From positions 263,990-327,989 of the forward strand of contig NZ_JACOGF010000007.1 of assembly GCF_014284335.1 (NCBI RefSeq): 64,000 nt of DNA, written 5' to 3'. Position numbers and translations under genes: made by a program. The notes beneath the pieces were generated by a model. The model had not been told where the DNA came from. It was given only the letters and a program-made list of their open reading frames with translations, and ran no database searches. The DNA is from Undibacterium hunanense. GTDB lineage: Bacteria > Pseudomonadota > Gammaproteobacteria > Burkholderiales > Burkholderiaceae_D. This document shows, in pieces, positions 26,406-35,808 of the stretch (within the stretch, counting starts at the first letter, position 1; every line of letters begins with the position of its first letter).

Positions 26406-28328
26406 TCAAGACGATTTTCTTACCCGCAAATACCATTCACACAGCAAGCGAACCTGTTTGGCGGTATAGCCTTTGGCCACCATGCGTTCGACAAATTCCT
26501 GATGCTTGTTGGAGTCGTCGGCACTGGCCTTGGCATTAAAGGAAATAACGGGCAATAATTCTTCCGTATTCGAAAACATTTTTTTCTCGATGACCGTGCG
26601 CAGTTTTTCATAACTGGTCCAGGCCGGATTTTTACCAGCATTCTGCGCCCTGGCCCTCAGTACGAAATTCACGATTTCATTACGGAAGTCTTTGGGGTTG
26701 GAAATACCTGCCGGTTTTTCGATTTTTTCCAGTTCATTGTTGAGTGCATCGCGATCAAAACTTTCACCGGTATCGGGATCACGGAATTCCTGATCCTGTA
26801 TCCAGAAATCAGCAAAGGTCACATAACGATCAAAAATGTTCTGGCCATACTCGGAATAACTTTCCAGGTAGGCCGTCTGAATTTCCTTGCCTATGAATTC
26901 TGCATAACGCTGTGCCAGATATTCCTTGATATAAGACACATACTTTTGTTCTATTTCAGGCGCAAATTGTTCACGCTCTATCTGTTGTTCCAGTACGTAG
27001 AGCAAATGCACAGGATTGGCAGCGACTTCCGTATTGTCGAAGTTAAATACCTTGGACAAAATCTTGAATGCAAAGCGGGTTGACAGTCCATTCATGCCCT
27101 CATCAACACCGGCATAATCTGCATATTCCTGACGTGATTTGGCCTTGGGGTCGGTATCCTTGAGATTTTCACCGTCATATACCTGCATCTTGCTGAAGAT
27201 GCTGGAATTTTCTGGTTCTTTCAGGCGTGACAGCACGGCAAACTGGGCCATCATTTTCAGCGTACTGGGGGCGCAAGGTGCACTCGCCAATGATGAAGTG
27301 CGCACCAGTTTTTCATAGATTTTTATTTCATCATTCACACGAAGGCAATATGGCACCTTGACGATATAAATACGGTCAAGAAAAGCCTCATTGTTTTTAT
27401 TGTTTTTAAATGCCTTCCATTCTGATTCATTCGAGTGCGCCAGCACGATGCCTTCAAAAGGGATGGCGCCAAAACCCTCGGTACCTTTGAAGTTTCCCTC
27501 CTGGGTGGCAGTCAACAAAGGATGCAAGACCTTGATCGGCGCCTTGAACATTTCAACAAATTCCATCAAGCCCTGGTTAGCCAGGCACAGACCACCGGAA
27601 TAGCTGTAGGCATCCGGATCATCCTGCGCATATTCTTCCAGTTTGCGGATATCGACCTTGCCTACCAGTGAAGAAATATCCTGATTATTTTCGTCGCCAG
27701 GTTCGGTTTTCGACACGGCAATCTGCTTCAGTACAGAAGGATAGCGGCGCACCACGCGGAATTGGTTGATGTCACCATTGAATTCATGCAGACGCTTGAC
27801 GGCCCATGGACTGGGTATGCTCTTCAGATAGCGACGTGGTATGCCAAAATCTTCTTCCAACAAGACGCCGTCTTCTTCTTCATTGAACAAACCGAGAGGA
27901 GACTCATTGACGGGGGAACCCTTGATGCAATAAAAAGGGATTTTTTCCATCAGGTATTTGAGGCGTTCGGCAATCGAAGATTTACCACCTCCGACTGGCC
28001 CAAGCAAGTACAGGATTTGCTTGCGCTCTTCCAGTCCCTGCGCAGCATGGCGGAAATACGCCACGACCTGCTCAATGACTTCTTCCATGCCATAAAATTC
28101 ACGGAAGGCTGGATAGATCTTGATGACCTTGTTGGAGAAAATACGCGACTGGCGGGAATCATGGCGCGTATCCACCAATTCAGGCTCGCCGATGGCTGCC
28201 AGCATTCTTTCAGACGCACTGGCAAAGACTAGCGGGTCTTTTTTACACAGATCGAGATATTCCTGCATGGAATATTCTTCTTCGCGTGTTCGTTCATACC
28301 GTGCGGTGTAGTTGTCAAAGATATTCAT
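26406..28328 (-). CDS. prkA: PrkA (YeaG) serine protein kinase/AAA+ protein
   Basis: This is a protein of about 640 residues with an N-terminal AAA+ PrkA domain (Walker A LLGPVGGGKSS, about residue 108) and a C-terminal kinase-like domain. ATG 28328 is chosen because GGAGG lies just upstream. The frame's earlier ATG (28340) is itself part of that ribosome-binding site. YeaG and YeaH act together in nutrient-starvation and stress responses. It is the first gene of the three-gene operon, with over 400 bp of upstream non-coding sequence for regulation. Confidence 0.92.
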   Translation of the reverse strand: MNIFDNYTARYERTREEEYSMQEYLDLCKKDPLVFASASERMLAAIGEPELVDTRHDSRQSRIFSNKVIKIYPAFREFYGMEEVIEQVVAYFRHAAQGLEERKQILYLLGPVGGGKSSIAERLKYLMEKIPFYCIKGSPVNESPLGLFNEEEDGVLLEEDFGIPRRYLKSIPSPWAVKRLHEFNGDINQFRVVRRYPSVLKQIAVSKTEPGDENNQDISSLVGKVDIRKLEEYAQDDPDAYSYSGGLCLANQGLMEFVEMFKAPIKVLHPLLTATQEGNFKGTEGFGAIPFEGIVLAHSNESEWKAFKNNKNNEAFLDRIYIVKVPYCLRVNDEIKIYEKLVRTSSLASAPCAPSTLKMMAQFAVLSRLKEPENSSIFSKMQVYDGENLKDTDPKAKSRQEYADYAGVDEGMNGLSTRFAFKILSKVFNFDNTEVAANPVHLLYVLEQQIEREQFAPEIEQKYVSYIKEYLAQRYAEFIGKEIQTAYLESYSEYGQNIFDRYVTFADFWIQDQEFRDPDTGESFDRDALNNELEKIEKPAGISNPKDFRNEIVNFVLRARAQNAGKNPAWTSYEKLRTVIEKKMFSNTEELLPVISFNAKASADDSNKHQEFVERMVAKGYTAKQVRLLCEWYLRVRKSS

Positions 28329-28402
28329 CCCGACCTCCATGGATAAGCAAAAAGCAAATTCCGAACCGGCCTGGCAGCAGCCTAAAATTCATTGCCGCCA
28401 GC

Positions 28403-28420
28403 ACACTACGACTTTAGTGT
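28403..28420. promoter_or_regulatory. candidate operator dyad upstream of prkA
   Basis: A perfect ACACTA-N6-TAGTGT dyad lies 75-92 bp upstream of the prkA start. Size and symmetry fit a regulator dimer, but no family is assigned. Confidence 0.3.
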
Positions 28421-28661
28421 AGTTGAAATTATCAAAACGTGCAGCGCAAATTGTTACTCTGTGCAAAATGTCAGATCAAAGCACTGTTGTAAAACCGTGA
28501 CGAACAAGTTTTGGTATAAACATATTCACTTAATGACGCAGTATGAGTTCTACTTTCTCATGCAACGCGCTATCAGGCACTGAGGTTGACCGGCTGGTTC
28601 AAGGCATTGGTGAAATAATGTGAATGCAGGGTATGCACATGCACATAAAACCTGGGAGGAT

Positions 28662-28708
28662 TAGGGGCTGAGATGCGATCAAGAATTGAGATGCGATCAA
28701 GAATTGAA
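28662..28708. repeat. 18-bp tandem repeat related to the dispersed element
   Basis: Two full 18-bp units (TTGAGATGCGATCAAGAA) and a partial third are joined to a TAGGGGCTGAGATGCG word. That word matches the inner end of the dispersed repeat arms at 20502 and 38450/38752, so this looks like a decayed or rearranged copy. Confidence 0.6.
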
Positions 28709-28762
28709 ATACTTATGGAATGTGACAAGAAAACACTTCATCCATGACAGATGAAATGTCTC

Positions 28763-31063
28763 CTACGCCAACTTGAACTGGTAGGGAGGCAGATTCTCTT
28801 TTGCCGGCAATTCGGCCAGCAATAATTCCAGAGCAGAGACTTCCAGCGGACGATAATAATAATATCCCTGGAAGAAATCGCAGCCTATCTCTTTCAGGAA
28901 GATTTCCTGTTCTTTATTTTCCACGCCTTCGGCGACGGTATGACAAGACAGGATGTCGGCCAGTGAAATAATGGCCTTGATGATCATTTCACTTTTCTTG
29001 TTGTGCCCGATCTGCGCTACAAATGAGCGATCAATCTTGACGCTTTGCGCCGGGAAATGACTGAGCTTGGACAATGACGAATAGCCAGTGCCGAAATCAT
29101 CAATCGCGATACTGAAACCACGCGCCTTGAGTTCATCCAGGTGATGTATGGTCAATGTTTCGTTAGCGATGAGGCCGGTTTCGGTAATCTCGAATTCCAG
29201 ATAAGACGAAGCAACGCCATGGCGATGGCAACAATCATCGATCAGTTGTAACAAATCGCTGCGGGCGATATCTGTCACCGACAAATTCAAGGCAATCACG
29301 GGACAATCACCAAAGCGGTTCAGCCAGTCACGTATCTGACTGCACACCTGGTCCATGACAAAATTGCTGATCAGACGTATCAACCCGGCCCGCTCGGCTA
29401 TTGGTATAAATTCAGCCGGGGGTACATTGCCCAATGTCGGTGATTCCCAGCGCAACAAGGCTTCAAGACCGGCGATGTTGCCATCGCGCGCCACTTTGGG
29501 CTGGTACACGAGACGGAATTCATTTTGCTTCAAACCATTGACGATGCCGACTTCAATCTCGACACTGCGCCGTATTTGCTGCGCATCTTCTTCATCAAAC
29601 AGGGTCACGCTCTGGTCACTGGAGCGACGGGCAGTATCCAGTGCGACTTCGCTGCGGCGTATCAAATCATCTGGCAGTTTGTCGTCTGGACGTACCAAGG
29701 CGATACCGGCAGAAAACTGCACCAGCAAATTTTCACCATTGATTTCCAGCTCTTTGGGCAGATTATTTCTTACCTTTTCTACCAACTTGATGATCTCGCC
29801 TGGTGTGCGTGAATGCTCCACCACAAAAGAAAAAACAATGCTGCGCAAACGTGCACAGAAACAATTTTTTGGCAGTGCGCGTGACAATTCTTCAGCAAAA
29901 CGACGCAACAGGATGTCGCCCGTATGAGCACCAAACTGCTGGTTGGCATGTCGTATGCTATTTAGACGAAAGGAAACCAGAGCAGTTACCTTGCTGTCGT
30001 CATTGTCAGCCAGAATGTCATGCAGGTGGCTGCGCAACATGTCACGGTTGGGCAGATTGGTCAGGGCATCATGCCGGCTCAGATAATCTTCGCGTTCCAG
30101 ACTCAATTGCAGGGCATGATGCATGGAGTGCAGGCCGGATACATCCCTGAGGGCAACGATATAGTGTTCGGTCGAGGTTTGCGAAATATTTTCCAGCGCA
30201 ACCAGTTTGCCGTCACGCGTACGGTAGGCTGACATGCGCATGTTTTCAGACTCATCGCTGTTCGGGCTTTTCAGGCGCACGCTGTTATCCAGCGACAGCC
30301 AGGCAAACAGTGCCAGCTCTTCATCTTTATCGGCATTGCGGCCCAGCAAATTGTTGGCGAGTTGATTTGCCTGCAATATCTGGCCACCCGCATCCGTCAA
30401 TAACAGGGCTGAACCTGCATTTTGAAATACTTCTTCATACTGCGCATGGCTTACCGCCAGTGCATCACTCGCCTGGCGATAGCGCTTGGCCGACACATCC
30501 AGCTCATGCAAGACCCTAAACACGGCCAGTGGTACACAGGTGTTAAAAAACAAAAATAGCAGCGACTGTATATACGTATTACTGGCTGGAAGGGTCACGT
30601 CAAAACCGGGCACGGTGAATAGAGGCCGGTTCATCAACAGCAACAGGAAAGGCAGGAAATTGAATACCATCAGCCCCATCGCCAGCCGGGTGCCAAAAAA
30701 CAGGCGCGCGATGATGGGCGTGGTGTAAATAAAAATATAGCCAAACTTGGCTATATCAAAATCGCTGATAAAGCTGACGATGGAAAATGCAGACGCATAA
30801 ACCGTGCCTATCAATATGGCAGCACCGGCACGCAAGTGCCGGGATGAATAATACAAACCCACGGCCAGCACGGCATAGAAAAAACCAACGACCCACAACA
30901 CCTGATAGGCGCCAACCGCGATTGCATCCAGAGAACTGTGAATCGCCACGGCTGCTTCCAGCACGAAGCCGGACATCAAAATGATACGTAGTGCGCTTAA
31001 TTTCCATGCGGTGTGCTCGGCAGGCGTTAATGCACTTTCATTAAGAAAAAGCCAGCGAAACAT
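28763..31063 (-). CDS. membrane PAS-GGDEF-EAL protein, GGDEF site degenerate, EAL intact (c-di-GMP phosphodiesterase)
   Basis: This is a 766-residue inner-membrane signalling protein. It has about six N-terminal hydrophobic helices (residues 20-185), a PAS-like sensor (about 205-320), a GGDEF-type domain (about 330-490, entered by SRHDALTNLPNR) and a C-terminal EAL domain. The cyclase motif is lost: where RxGGDEF should be, the sequence is RLRSIVF. The EAL motifs are complete (EALLRW, NLSVTD, EITETG, DDFGTGYSSL, KIDRSFV, AEGVE). It is therefore expected to hydrolyse c-di-GMP, possibly with GTP sensing by the dead GGDEF domain. Confidence 0.92.
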   Translation of the reverse strand: MFRWLFLNESALTPAEHTAWKLSALRIILMSGFVLEAAVAIHSSLDAIAVGAYQVLWVVGFFYAVLAVGLYYSSRHLRAGAAILIGTVYASAFSIVSFISDFDIAKFGYIFIYTTPIIARLFFGTRLAMGLMVFNFLPFLLLLMNRPLFTVPGFDVTLPASNTYIQSLLFLFFNTCVPLAVFRVLHELDVSAKRYRQASDALAVSHAQYEEVFQNAGSALLLTDAGGQILQANQLANNLLGRNADKDEELALFAWLSLDNSVRLKSPNSDESENMRMSAYRTRDGKLVALENISQTSTEHYIVALRDVSGLHSMHHALQLSLEREDYLSRHDALTNLPNRDMLRSHLHDILADNDDSKVTALVSFRLNSIRHANQQFGAHTGDILLRRFAEELSRALPKNCFCARLRSIVFSFVVEHSRTPGEIIKLVEKVRNNLPKELEINGENLLVQFSAGIALVRPDDKLPDDLIRRSEVALDTARRSSDQSVTLFDEEDAQQIRRSVEIEVGIVNGLKQNEFRLVYQPKVARDGNIAGLEALLRWESPTLGNVPPAEFIPIAERAGLIRLISNFVMDQVCSQIRDWLNRFGDCPVIALNLSVTDIARSDLLQLIDDCCHRHGVASSYLEFEITETGLIANETLTIHHLDELKARGFSIAIDDFGTGYSSLSKLSHFPAQSVKIDRSFVAQIGHNKKSEMIIKAIISLADILSCHTVAEGVENKEQEIFLKEIGCDFFQGYYYYRPLEVSALELLLAELPAKENLPPYQFKLA

Positions 31064-31318
31064 GTCATGTATTGGAATAAGAAGCTAAAGTCTGTTGCCG
31101 AAGAATGAATGCAAACCAGCATACATGCCGGCACAAGGACCAGAAAATACGCAGTACTACCTTGCGGTAACACTACCCTGTCTTGCTGAACGGATTGCAC
31201 ATCCCTTTCGTTGTCAACATGACCTGAAAAAACTGTGAGGAAATGTTTCCAAAATCAAGGTGCATTCTCTCATAGATTTATATCGTTTCCGCATTTGCCG
31301 TGACAATTTACAAACCTT

Positions 31319-31342
31319 TTAATGAAAATTAGTTTTCATTAA
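31319..31342. repeat. perfect 10-bp inverted repeat
   Basis: TTAATGAAAA and TTTTCATTAA are separated by TTAG. It sits about 255 bp upstream of the EAL-protein gene. It could be an operator or a hairpin. No T-tract suggests termination. Confidence 0.5.
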
Positions 31343-31634
31343 CTGATTTCCATATGACGATAGATTTTCACTTTAAGTGTTTCCTGCTCGCATCAATCAA
31401 TACCAGTGCATGACAGCAAGTTGGGAATAGTTTGTATTGTGCTCACAAAACATGATTGCATATTATGCAATTTATTCTATACTGAGTTCTCATTGAATCA
31501 GCTTGAAGACGAGGGTAATTCAACTCATGCAGTACGGTACGCACAATGAACGCAGATAACAAAAAACGAAAATTTTTTGCCTGGTCACCGGCTTGCCCCA
31601 AACACAAAAACAGAGCGCTGCATTTCGCCTGCGC

Positions 31635-31737
31635 TTTAGTAGCCATTTAGTAGCCATTTAGTAGCCATTTAGTAGCCATTTAGTAGCCGATTTAGTAGTC
31701 GATTTAGTAGCAGTTATCGTAGCCGCTTAGTAGTAGT
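31635..31737. repeat. 11-12-bp tandem repeat array
   Basis: Four identical 11-bp units (TTTAGTAGCCA) are followed by about five decayed 11-12-bp units (…CCGA, …TCGA, …CAG). The array ends about 30 bp before the lipase start, so length changes could alter promoter or leader spacing. Confidence 0.85.
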
Positions 31738-31770
31738 TTCAGCACTTCATAACAACGACAGGACATGGAC

Positions 31771-32562
31771 ATGCCTACACACACAATCATTCTTGCTCAT
31801 GGTGTTCTTGGATTTGGTCATTATTTTGGCCTTCCTCTACCCATCGATTCTCCTATTGCCTATTTCAATGGTGTTGCCAGGCATTTGAAGAAACGTGTGG
31901 ACCAGGTTTTAGAACCGCAAGTATCCCCCATCGGCCACATTGCCGATCGTGCAAAAACACTCGCCGACATCATTCGCCAACAGCCGCCAGGCCGCATTGA
32001 TGTGATAGCGCATAGCATGGGAGGGCTGGATGCGCGCTTTGCCCTTGCCCACATGCCAGATGTGGCAGCCAGGGTAACTGCGCTTGTCACGATAGGAACG
32101 CCGCATAAGGGTTCCCCGGTAGCAGACGCCGTGTTTGATCACACTCACGCTCTGACACGGGCCATTCCAGAATTCATCAAAAACCAAGCAGGGGCACTGG
32201 AAGACCTGACGACTACTGCTGCAAAAAAATTTAATGACACTACGTCTGATGCTCCAGGAGTTCGTTATTACAATATCGCCGGCGATGCCAGGAAGGGAGC
32301 ACCTTCGCTTTTTTACCCGCTGGCTACCGTGCTTGAAACATCAAATCCGGGGATCAATGATGGCCTGGTACTTAAAAGTTCAGCACTTTACGACGGACAT
32401 ACGCATCTGGAGGATTGGCCGGTCGATCATGCAGGTGAAATCGGCTGGGGGACGGAAGAACCTTTTCCAATTTTTGACATCTTGCCATTCACGACCAGTG
32501 CACATCTGAAGCGCTATGACGCTCTGCTGACTTTACTTTTATCGCTACCAGGCAGGCTCTGA
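31771..32562 (+). CDS. alpha/beta-hydrolase triacylglycerol lipase-like protein
   Basis: This is a protein of about 263 residues of the lipase class (Pseudomonas LipA-like fold). LAHGVLGFG forms the oxyanion region, AHSMGGLDAR holds the nucleophile Ser, and a later Asp (NDGLV) and His (TSAHLKRYD) are candidates for the triad. It has no signal peptide, unlike secreted lipases, so it may be intracellular or exported non-classically. ATG 31771 is preferred over 31765 because ACAGGAC gives a proper 7-8 nt spacing only for 31771. No lipase foldase (lif) gene is adjacent. Confidence 0.85.
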   Translation: MPTHTIILAHGVLGFGHYFGLPLPIDSPIAYFNGVARHLKKRVDQVLEPQVSPIGHIADRAKTLADIIRQQPPGRIDVIAHSMGGLDARFALAHMPDVAARVTALVTIGTPHKGSPVADAVFDHTHALTRAIPEFIKNQAGALEDLTTTAAKKFNDTTSDAPGVRYYNIAGDARKGAPSLFYPLATVLETSNPGINDGLVLKSSALYDGHTHLEDWPVDHAGEIGWGTEEPFPIFDILPFTTSAHLKRYDALLTLLLSLPGRL

Positions 32563-32578
32563 ACCACTGATTGCCAAT

Positions 32579-32611
32579 TACAGTATGCCAGATCAAATCC
32601 GGCATACTGTA
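32579..32611. terminator. bidirectional hairpin between lipase and nitrate ABC genes
   Basis: A perfect 11-bp stem (TACAGTATGCC with GGCATACTGTA) with an 11-nt loop lies between two convergent stops. It probably serves both transcripts. Confidence 0.65.
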
Positions 32612-32628
32612 TTGCGATGGCATGAAGA

Positions 32629-33447
32629 TCACGCAGCCTCGTGCGCGGGGTGCGATTGACGGTGATATAAAAATTCCAACACTTCTGTCCTGTATTCTGC
32701 GTACTTGGGATTTTGTGCCAATGCGACGCGGTCACGCGGCCTTTCCAGATCCACTTTCAAAATCTCGCCGATGGTCGCTGCCGGACCATTGGTCAACATG
32801 ACAATGCGATCTGACAGAAGCACGGCCTCATCCACATCATGTGTCACCATCACCACGGTCGATTGGGTCTTGGCGACGATCTTCAAGAGTTCGTCCTGCA
32901 GGTGGGCACGGGTCAAGGCATCCAGTGCACCGAAGGGTTCATCCATGAGCAAGACTTTCGGCTCTATCGCCAGCGCGCGGGCAATACCAACGCGCTGTTT
33001 CATGCCGCCGGAAATTTCATTCGGACGTTTTTTCTCTGCATGCGTCAGCCCAACCAGCGACAAGGCCTGCATGGTCCGTTTTTGCAATTTGGTATTGTTT
33101 TCAGTGGCACCAAAGACGCGCTCCACTGCCAAAAACACGTTTTCATAACAGGTCAGCCATGGCAACAAGGAATGATTTTGAAACACCACGCCACGTTCCG
33201 GCGACGGACCTGAAATTTCACGGTTGGCACAAATCAGTGTGCCTGAAGTGGCATTGGTCAAACCAGCGATCAGATTCAGTAAAGTTGATTTGCCGCAGCC
33301 AGAGTGACCGATAAGGGTAATGAATTCACCCTTGGCGACATTCAGATTAATATCACGCAAGGCATGAAAATTACCTTTGCGGGTATTGAACACCATTTCA
33401 ACCTGGCTGACTGCGATGTACTTGCTATCGATTTCGTTCATGATCAT
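32629..33447 (-). CDS. nrtD: nitrate/sulfonate/cyanate-type ABC importer ATPase (NrtD-like)
   Basis: This is a 272-residue ATPase with Walker [10 protein letters not shown], signature [15 protein letters not shown] and Walker [15 protein letters not shown]. The length matches NrtD, not NrtC, which has a fused binding domain. It overlaps the permease gene by 4 nt (ATGA) and is last in the nrtABD-like operon. Substrate assignment to nitrate/nitrite rests on the NrtA-type binding protein and the nasT-linked leader upstream. Taurine or cyanate importers share this fold. Confidence 0.88.
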   Translation of the reverse strand: MIMNEIDSKYIAVSQVEMVFNTRKGNFHALRDINLNVAKGEFITLIGHSGCGKSTLLNLIAGLTNATSGTLICANREISGPSPERGVVFQNHSLLPWLTCYENVFLAVERVFGATENNTKLQKRTMQALSLVGLTHAEKKRPNEISGGMKQRVGIARALAIEPKVLLMDEPFGALDALTRAHLQDELLKIVAKTQSTVVMVTHDVDEAVLLSDRIVMLTNGPAATIGEILKVDLERPRDRVALAQNPKYAEYRTEVLEFLYHRQSHPAHEAA

Positions 33448-34346
33448 GTCCCCACATCTTCATAAGTAAAGGCGCGTGCAATTGCCACCAGAATTTGTTC
33501 AAGTATCAACCCCACCAGACCGATCACCACAATGGCGATAATGATGTGCGGTACATTCAGGTTATTCCATTCATCCCATACCCAAAAACCGATACCGACA
33601 CCACCAGTCAGCATTTCTGCCGCCACGATGACCAGCCAGGCCGTACCTATCGCCAGACGCACACCCGTCAGCATATAAGGCAATACGGAAGGCAGTAAAA
33701 TCTTGGTGACGATTTTCCATTCAGACAGATTGAGTACCCTGGCCACGTTCATATAGTCTTGCGGTACACGCTGCACACCGATCGCGGTATTGATGATCAT
33801 CGGCCAGATCGAGCAGATAAAAATTGACCAGATCGCTGCCGGATGCGCAGACTTGAATACCAGCAAACCGATCGGTAACCAGGCCAGCGGCGATACCGGC
33901 TTCAGCAGGCTGATGATGGGATTGAACATGCCCGACAAAAACTTGAAACGTCCAATCAGAAAACCCATTGGAATACCCACGGCCGCAGCCAGACCAAAAC
34001 CCACTGCCACCCGTTTCAGGGATGCATAAATATTCCATCCTATGCCCTGGTCATTGGGTCCTTTTTGATAAAAAGGATCTGAGAATATATTGATGGCTTC
34101 CTGCAAGGTCACCCAGGGCGAAGGAAATGCACTGTTCTTGACCGCGATAATTTCCCAGATCAGGATCAGCATGCCTATGCCAAACAGCGGCGGTAGCACA
34201 CTCAGGAAAAATGGCCGGAATGAACGCTGCTTCTTTGCAGTTGGATTTTTCACTGGTTTCACCTTTGCCGGTTTGAGTTCGACGACTGCCGATTCGGTTT
34301 TTTCCACAGCCGGCTCTTGCATTGCACCATGTACCAAGGTATTCAT
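33444..34346 (-). CDS. nrtB: nitrate-type ABC importer permease (NrtB-like)
   Basis: This is a 300-residue inner-membrane permease with a basic 45-residue cytoplasmic N-terminal extension rich in Lys/Pro/Val, followed by about six membrane helices. The binding-protein-dependent loop has the EAA-type pattern ([31 protein letters not shown]…, spread over about residues 195-225). It starts 9 bp after the nrtA stop and overlaps the ATPase gene. Confidence 0.9.
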   Translation of the reverse strand: MNTLVHGAMQEPAVEKTESAVVELKPAKVKPVKNPTAKKQRSFRPFFLSVLPPLFGIGMLILIWEIIAVKNSAFPSPWVTLQEAINIFSDPFYQKGPNDQGIGWNIYASLKRVAVGFGLAAAVGIPMGFLIGRFKFLSGMFNPIISLLKPVSPLAWLPIGLLVFKSAHPAAIWSIFICSIWPMIINTAIGVQRVPQDYMNVARVLNLSEWKIVTKILLPSVLPYMLTGVRLAIGTAWLVIVAAEMLTGGVGIGFWVWDEWNNLNVPHIIIAIVVIGLVGLILEQILVAIARAFTYEDVGT

Positions 34347-34355
34347 TGCGACTCC

Positions 34356-35651
34356 TTAAGCCCTGATTTTGAAGGAAGCTGCATAGGCAGCCGGATTCTT
34401 TCCATCCCAGACCGTACCATCCATGAACTTGCTGCTGCGCATGACGTCTTTGGGAACAGATACCTTTGCCATGGCCGCGCCATCCTTGTACACGTCAATG
34501 CGATTGACTGCTTTGGCAACCGCCAGATAATCAGGATCTGTTTTCAGCAAACCCCAGCGTTTATGTTGCGTCAGGAACCACATGCCATCAGACAGATAAG
34601 GGAAGTTCACCGCACCGTCATTGAAGAATTTCATGTAGTTAGGGTCATCCCAGGTCTTGCCCAGACCATTTTGATAGCGGCCCAAAATACGCTGGTTGAT
34701 GACATCGACTGAAGTATTGACATAAGATTTGTCAGCAATGGTTTCGGCCATCTTGCTCTTGTTGGACAGCGAGGCATCAATCCAGCGACTGGCTTCGAGT
34801 ATCGCAGCAACCATGGCGCGTGCCGTGTTCGGATATTTCTGTACGAATTCGGAGGTGGTACCCAATACTTTTTCCGGATGGTCTTTCCAGATATCCTGCG
34901 TCGTTGCTGCAGTGATGCCGATACCATCTGCAATCGCCCTGTGGTTCCAGGGCTCACCTACGCAATACCCGTCCATATTGCCGACACGCATATTGGCGAC
35001 CATCTGTGGCGGCGGCACGGTAATGACCTTGGCATCTTTCATCGGGTTGATGCCGTGTGCTGCCAGCCAGTAGTACAGCCACATGGCATGGGTGCCGGTA
35101 GGGAAAGTCTGAGCAAAGGTATATTCACGCTTGTCGGTCTGCATGAGCTTGGCCAGACCCGCACCATCTACCGCACCCTTTTCAGCCAGTTTTTTGGACA
35201 GTGTGATCGCCTGACCATTATTATTCAATGTCATCAGCACCGACATGTCTTTCTTGTTGCCCCCTACTCCCAGTTGCACGCCATACAGCAGACCATACAA
35301 GACATGGGCGGCATCAAGTTCACCATTCACCAGCTTGTCGCGCACGCTGGCCCAGGAAGATTCTTTGGTGGGGATAATCTTGATGCCGTATTTTTTGTCG
35401 AAACCCAGGACAGAGGCCATCACCACCGATGCGCAATCCGTCAGTGGAATAAAGCCGATATGCACTTCTTCTTTTTCTGGCTTGTCTGACCCTGCGGCCC
35501 AGACACCACCTGTACTCAGACCCATGATGCCAGCTCCCGTTGCCAATGCAGCGCTTTGCAATAAACTGCGACGTTTGAAATTCGGTTCATGATCTTCCTG
35601 CTTGTTGACATCAATGATGAGAGATTTCTTGTTCGATTCCTGATTCGACAT
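34356..35651 (-). CDS. nrtA: NrtA-type periplasmic nitrate-binding protein with Tat signal
   Basis: This is a 431-residue binding protein of the NrtA/CynA/NMT1 class. A twin-arginine signal (FKRRSLLQSAALATGAG, about residues 25-41) means folded export. The mature domain has the family sequence EVHIGFIPLTDCASVVMAS and later GYCVGEPWNHRA. The cytoplasmic sensor NasS is homologous but has no export signal, so this protein is the transporter subunit. GGAG lies 8 nt before the ATG. The 334-bp leader upstream holds a sigma-54 promoter, two hexaloop hairpins and a terminator. Confidence 0.9.
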   Translation of the reverse strand: MSNQESNKKSLIIDVNKQEDHEPNFKRRSLLQSAALATGAGIMGLSTGGVWAAGSDKPEKEEVHIGFIPLTDCASVVMASVLGFDKKYGIKIIPTKESSWASVRDKLVNGELDAAHVLYGLLYGVQLGVGGNKKDMSVLMTLNNNGQAITLSKKLAEKGAVDGAGLAKLMQTDKREYTFAQTFPTGTHAMWLYYWLAAHGINPMKDAKVITVPPPQMVANMRVGNMDGYCVGEPWNHRAIADGIGITAATTQDIWKDHPEKVLGTTSEFVQKYPNTARAMVAAILEASRWIDASLSNKSKMAETIADKSYVNTSVDVINQRILGRYQNGLGKTWDDPNYMKFFNDGAVNFPYLSDGMWFLTQHKRWGLLKTDPDYLAVAKAVNRIDVYKDGAAMAKVSVPKDVMRSSKFMDGTVWDGKNPAAYAASFKIRA

Positions 35652-35687
35652 GTCTGCACTCCAGCCTGAGAAAGTTTTTCTGCAACG

Positions 35688-35735
35688 AAAAAAGGTGTCA
35701 TTCCACGTGGTAAAAACCAGTAGAAAGACACCTTT
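35688..35735 (-). terminator. intrinsic terminator in the nrtA leader
   Basis: Stem AAAGGTGTC pairs with GACACCTTT across a ~27-nt loop that can form smaller pairs, followed directly by more U residues (six T in total). It sits 36 nt before the nrtA ATG, so transcription must pass it to express the operon. It is the expected target of NasT antitermination. Confidence 0.8.
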
Positions 35736-35739
35736 GTCT

Positions 35740-35795
35740 AATGAGGTGACCGCCGTTAGTCAGTCTCATTTATTGTTTAGCGCCAGCGTTGGCAC
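35740..35795 (-). promoter_or_regulatory. ANTAR-target RNA: two hexaloop hairpins in the nrtA leader
   Basis: Hairpin 1 (35780-35795) is GUGCC-[AACGCU]-GGCGC. Hairpin 2 (35747-35762) is UGACU-[AACGGC]-GGUCA, and its base is extended by AATGAG/CTCATT (35765-35770 with 35740-35745). Both have 5-bp stems and six-base loops with A at position 1 and G at position 4, the signature recognised by ANTAR proteins such as NasT. The intrinsic terminator follows hairpin 2 at once. NasT binding is expected to stabilise these hairpins and allow read-through. Confidence 0.8.
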
Positions 35796-35808
35796 TTTCT
35801 CTTTCTTT

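Larger units (their letters stand above)
28329..28762. other. long upstream region of the prkA operon
   Basis: I see no gene in these 434 bp. They contain a dyad close to prkA (28403-28420), an A/T-rich middle part likely to hold the promoter, and a short tandem repeat (28662-28708) near the end of the EAL-protein gene. No clear sigma-54 box was found. Confidence 0.5.
31064..31770. other. 700-bp intergenic region with repeats
   Basis: This gap separates the divergent EAL-protein and lipase genes. It is A/T-rich with a perfect inverted repeat at 31319-31342 and an 11-bp tandem array at 31635-31737 that runs up to the lipase leader. A 67-codon minus frame at 31443-31646 looks fortuitous. Both promoters must lie here. 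Confidence 0.5.

Noticed and set aside
31443..31646. 67-codon minus frame between the EAL and lipase genes
   Set aside because: No ribosome-binding site or domain, and it runs into the tandem-repeat array.
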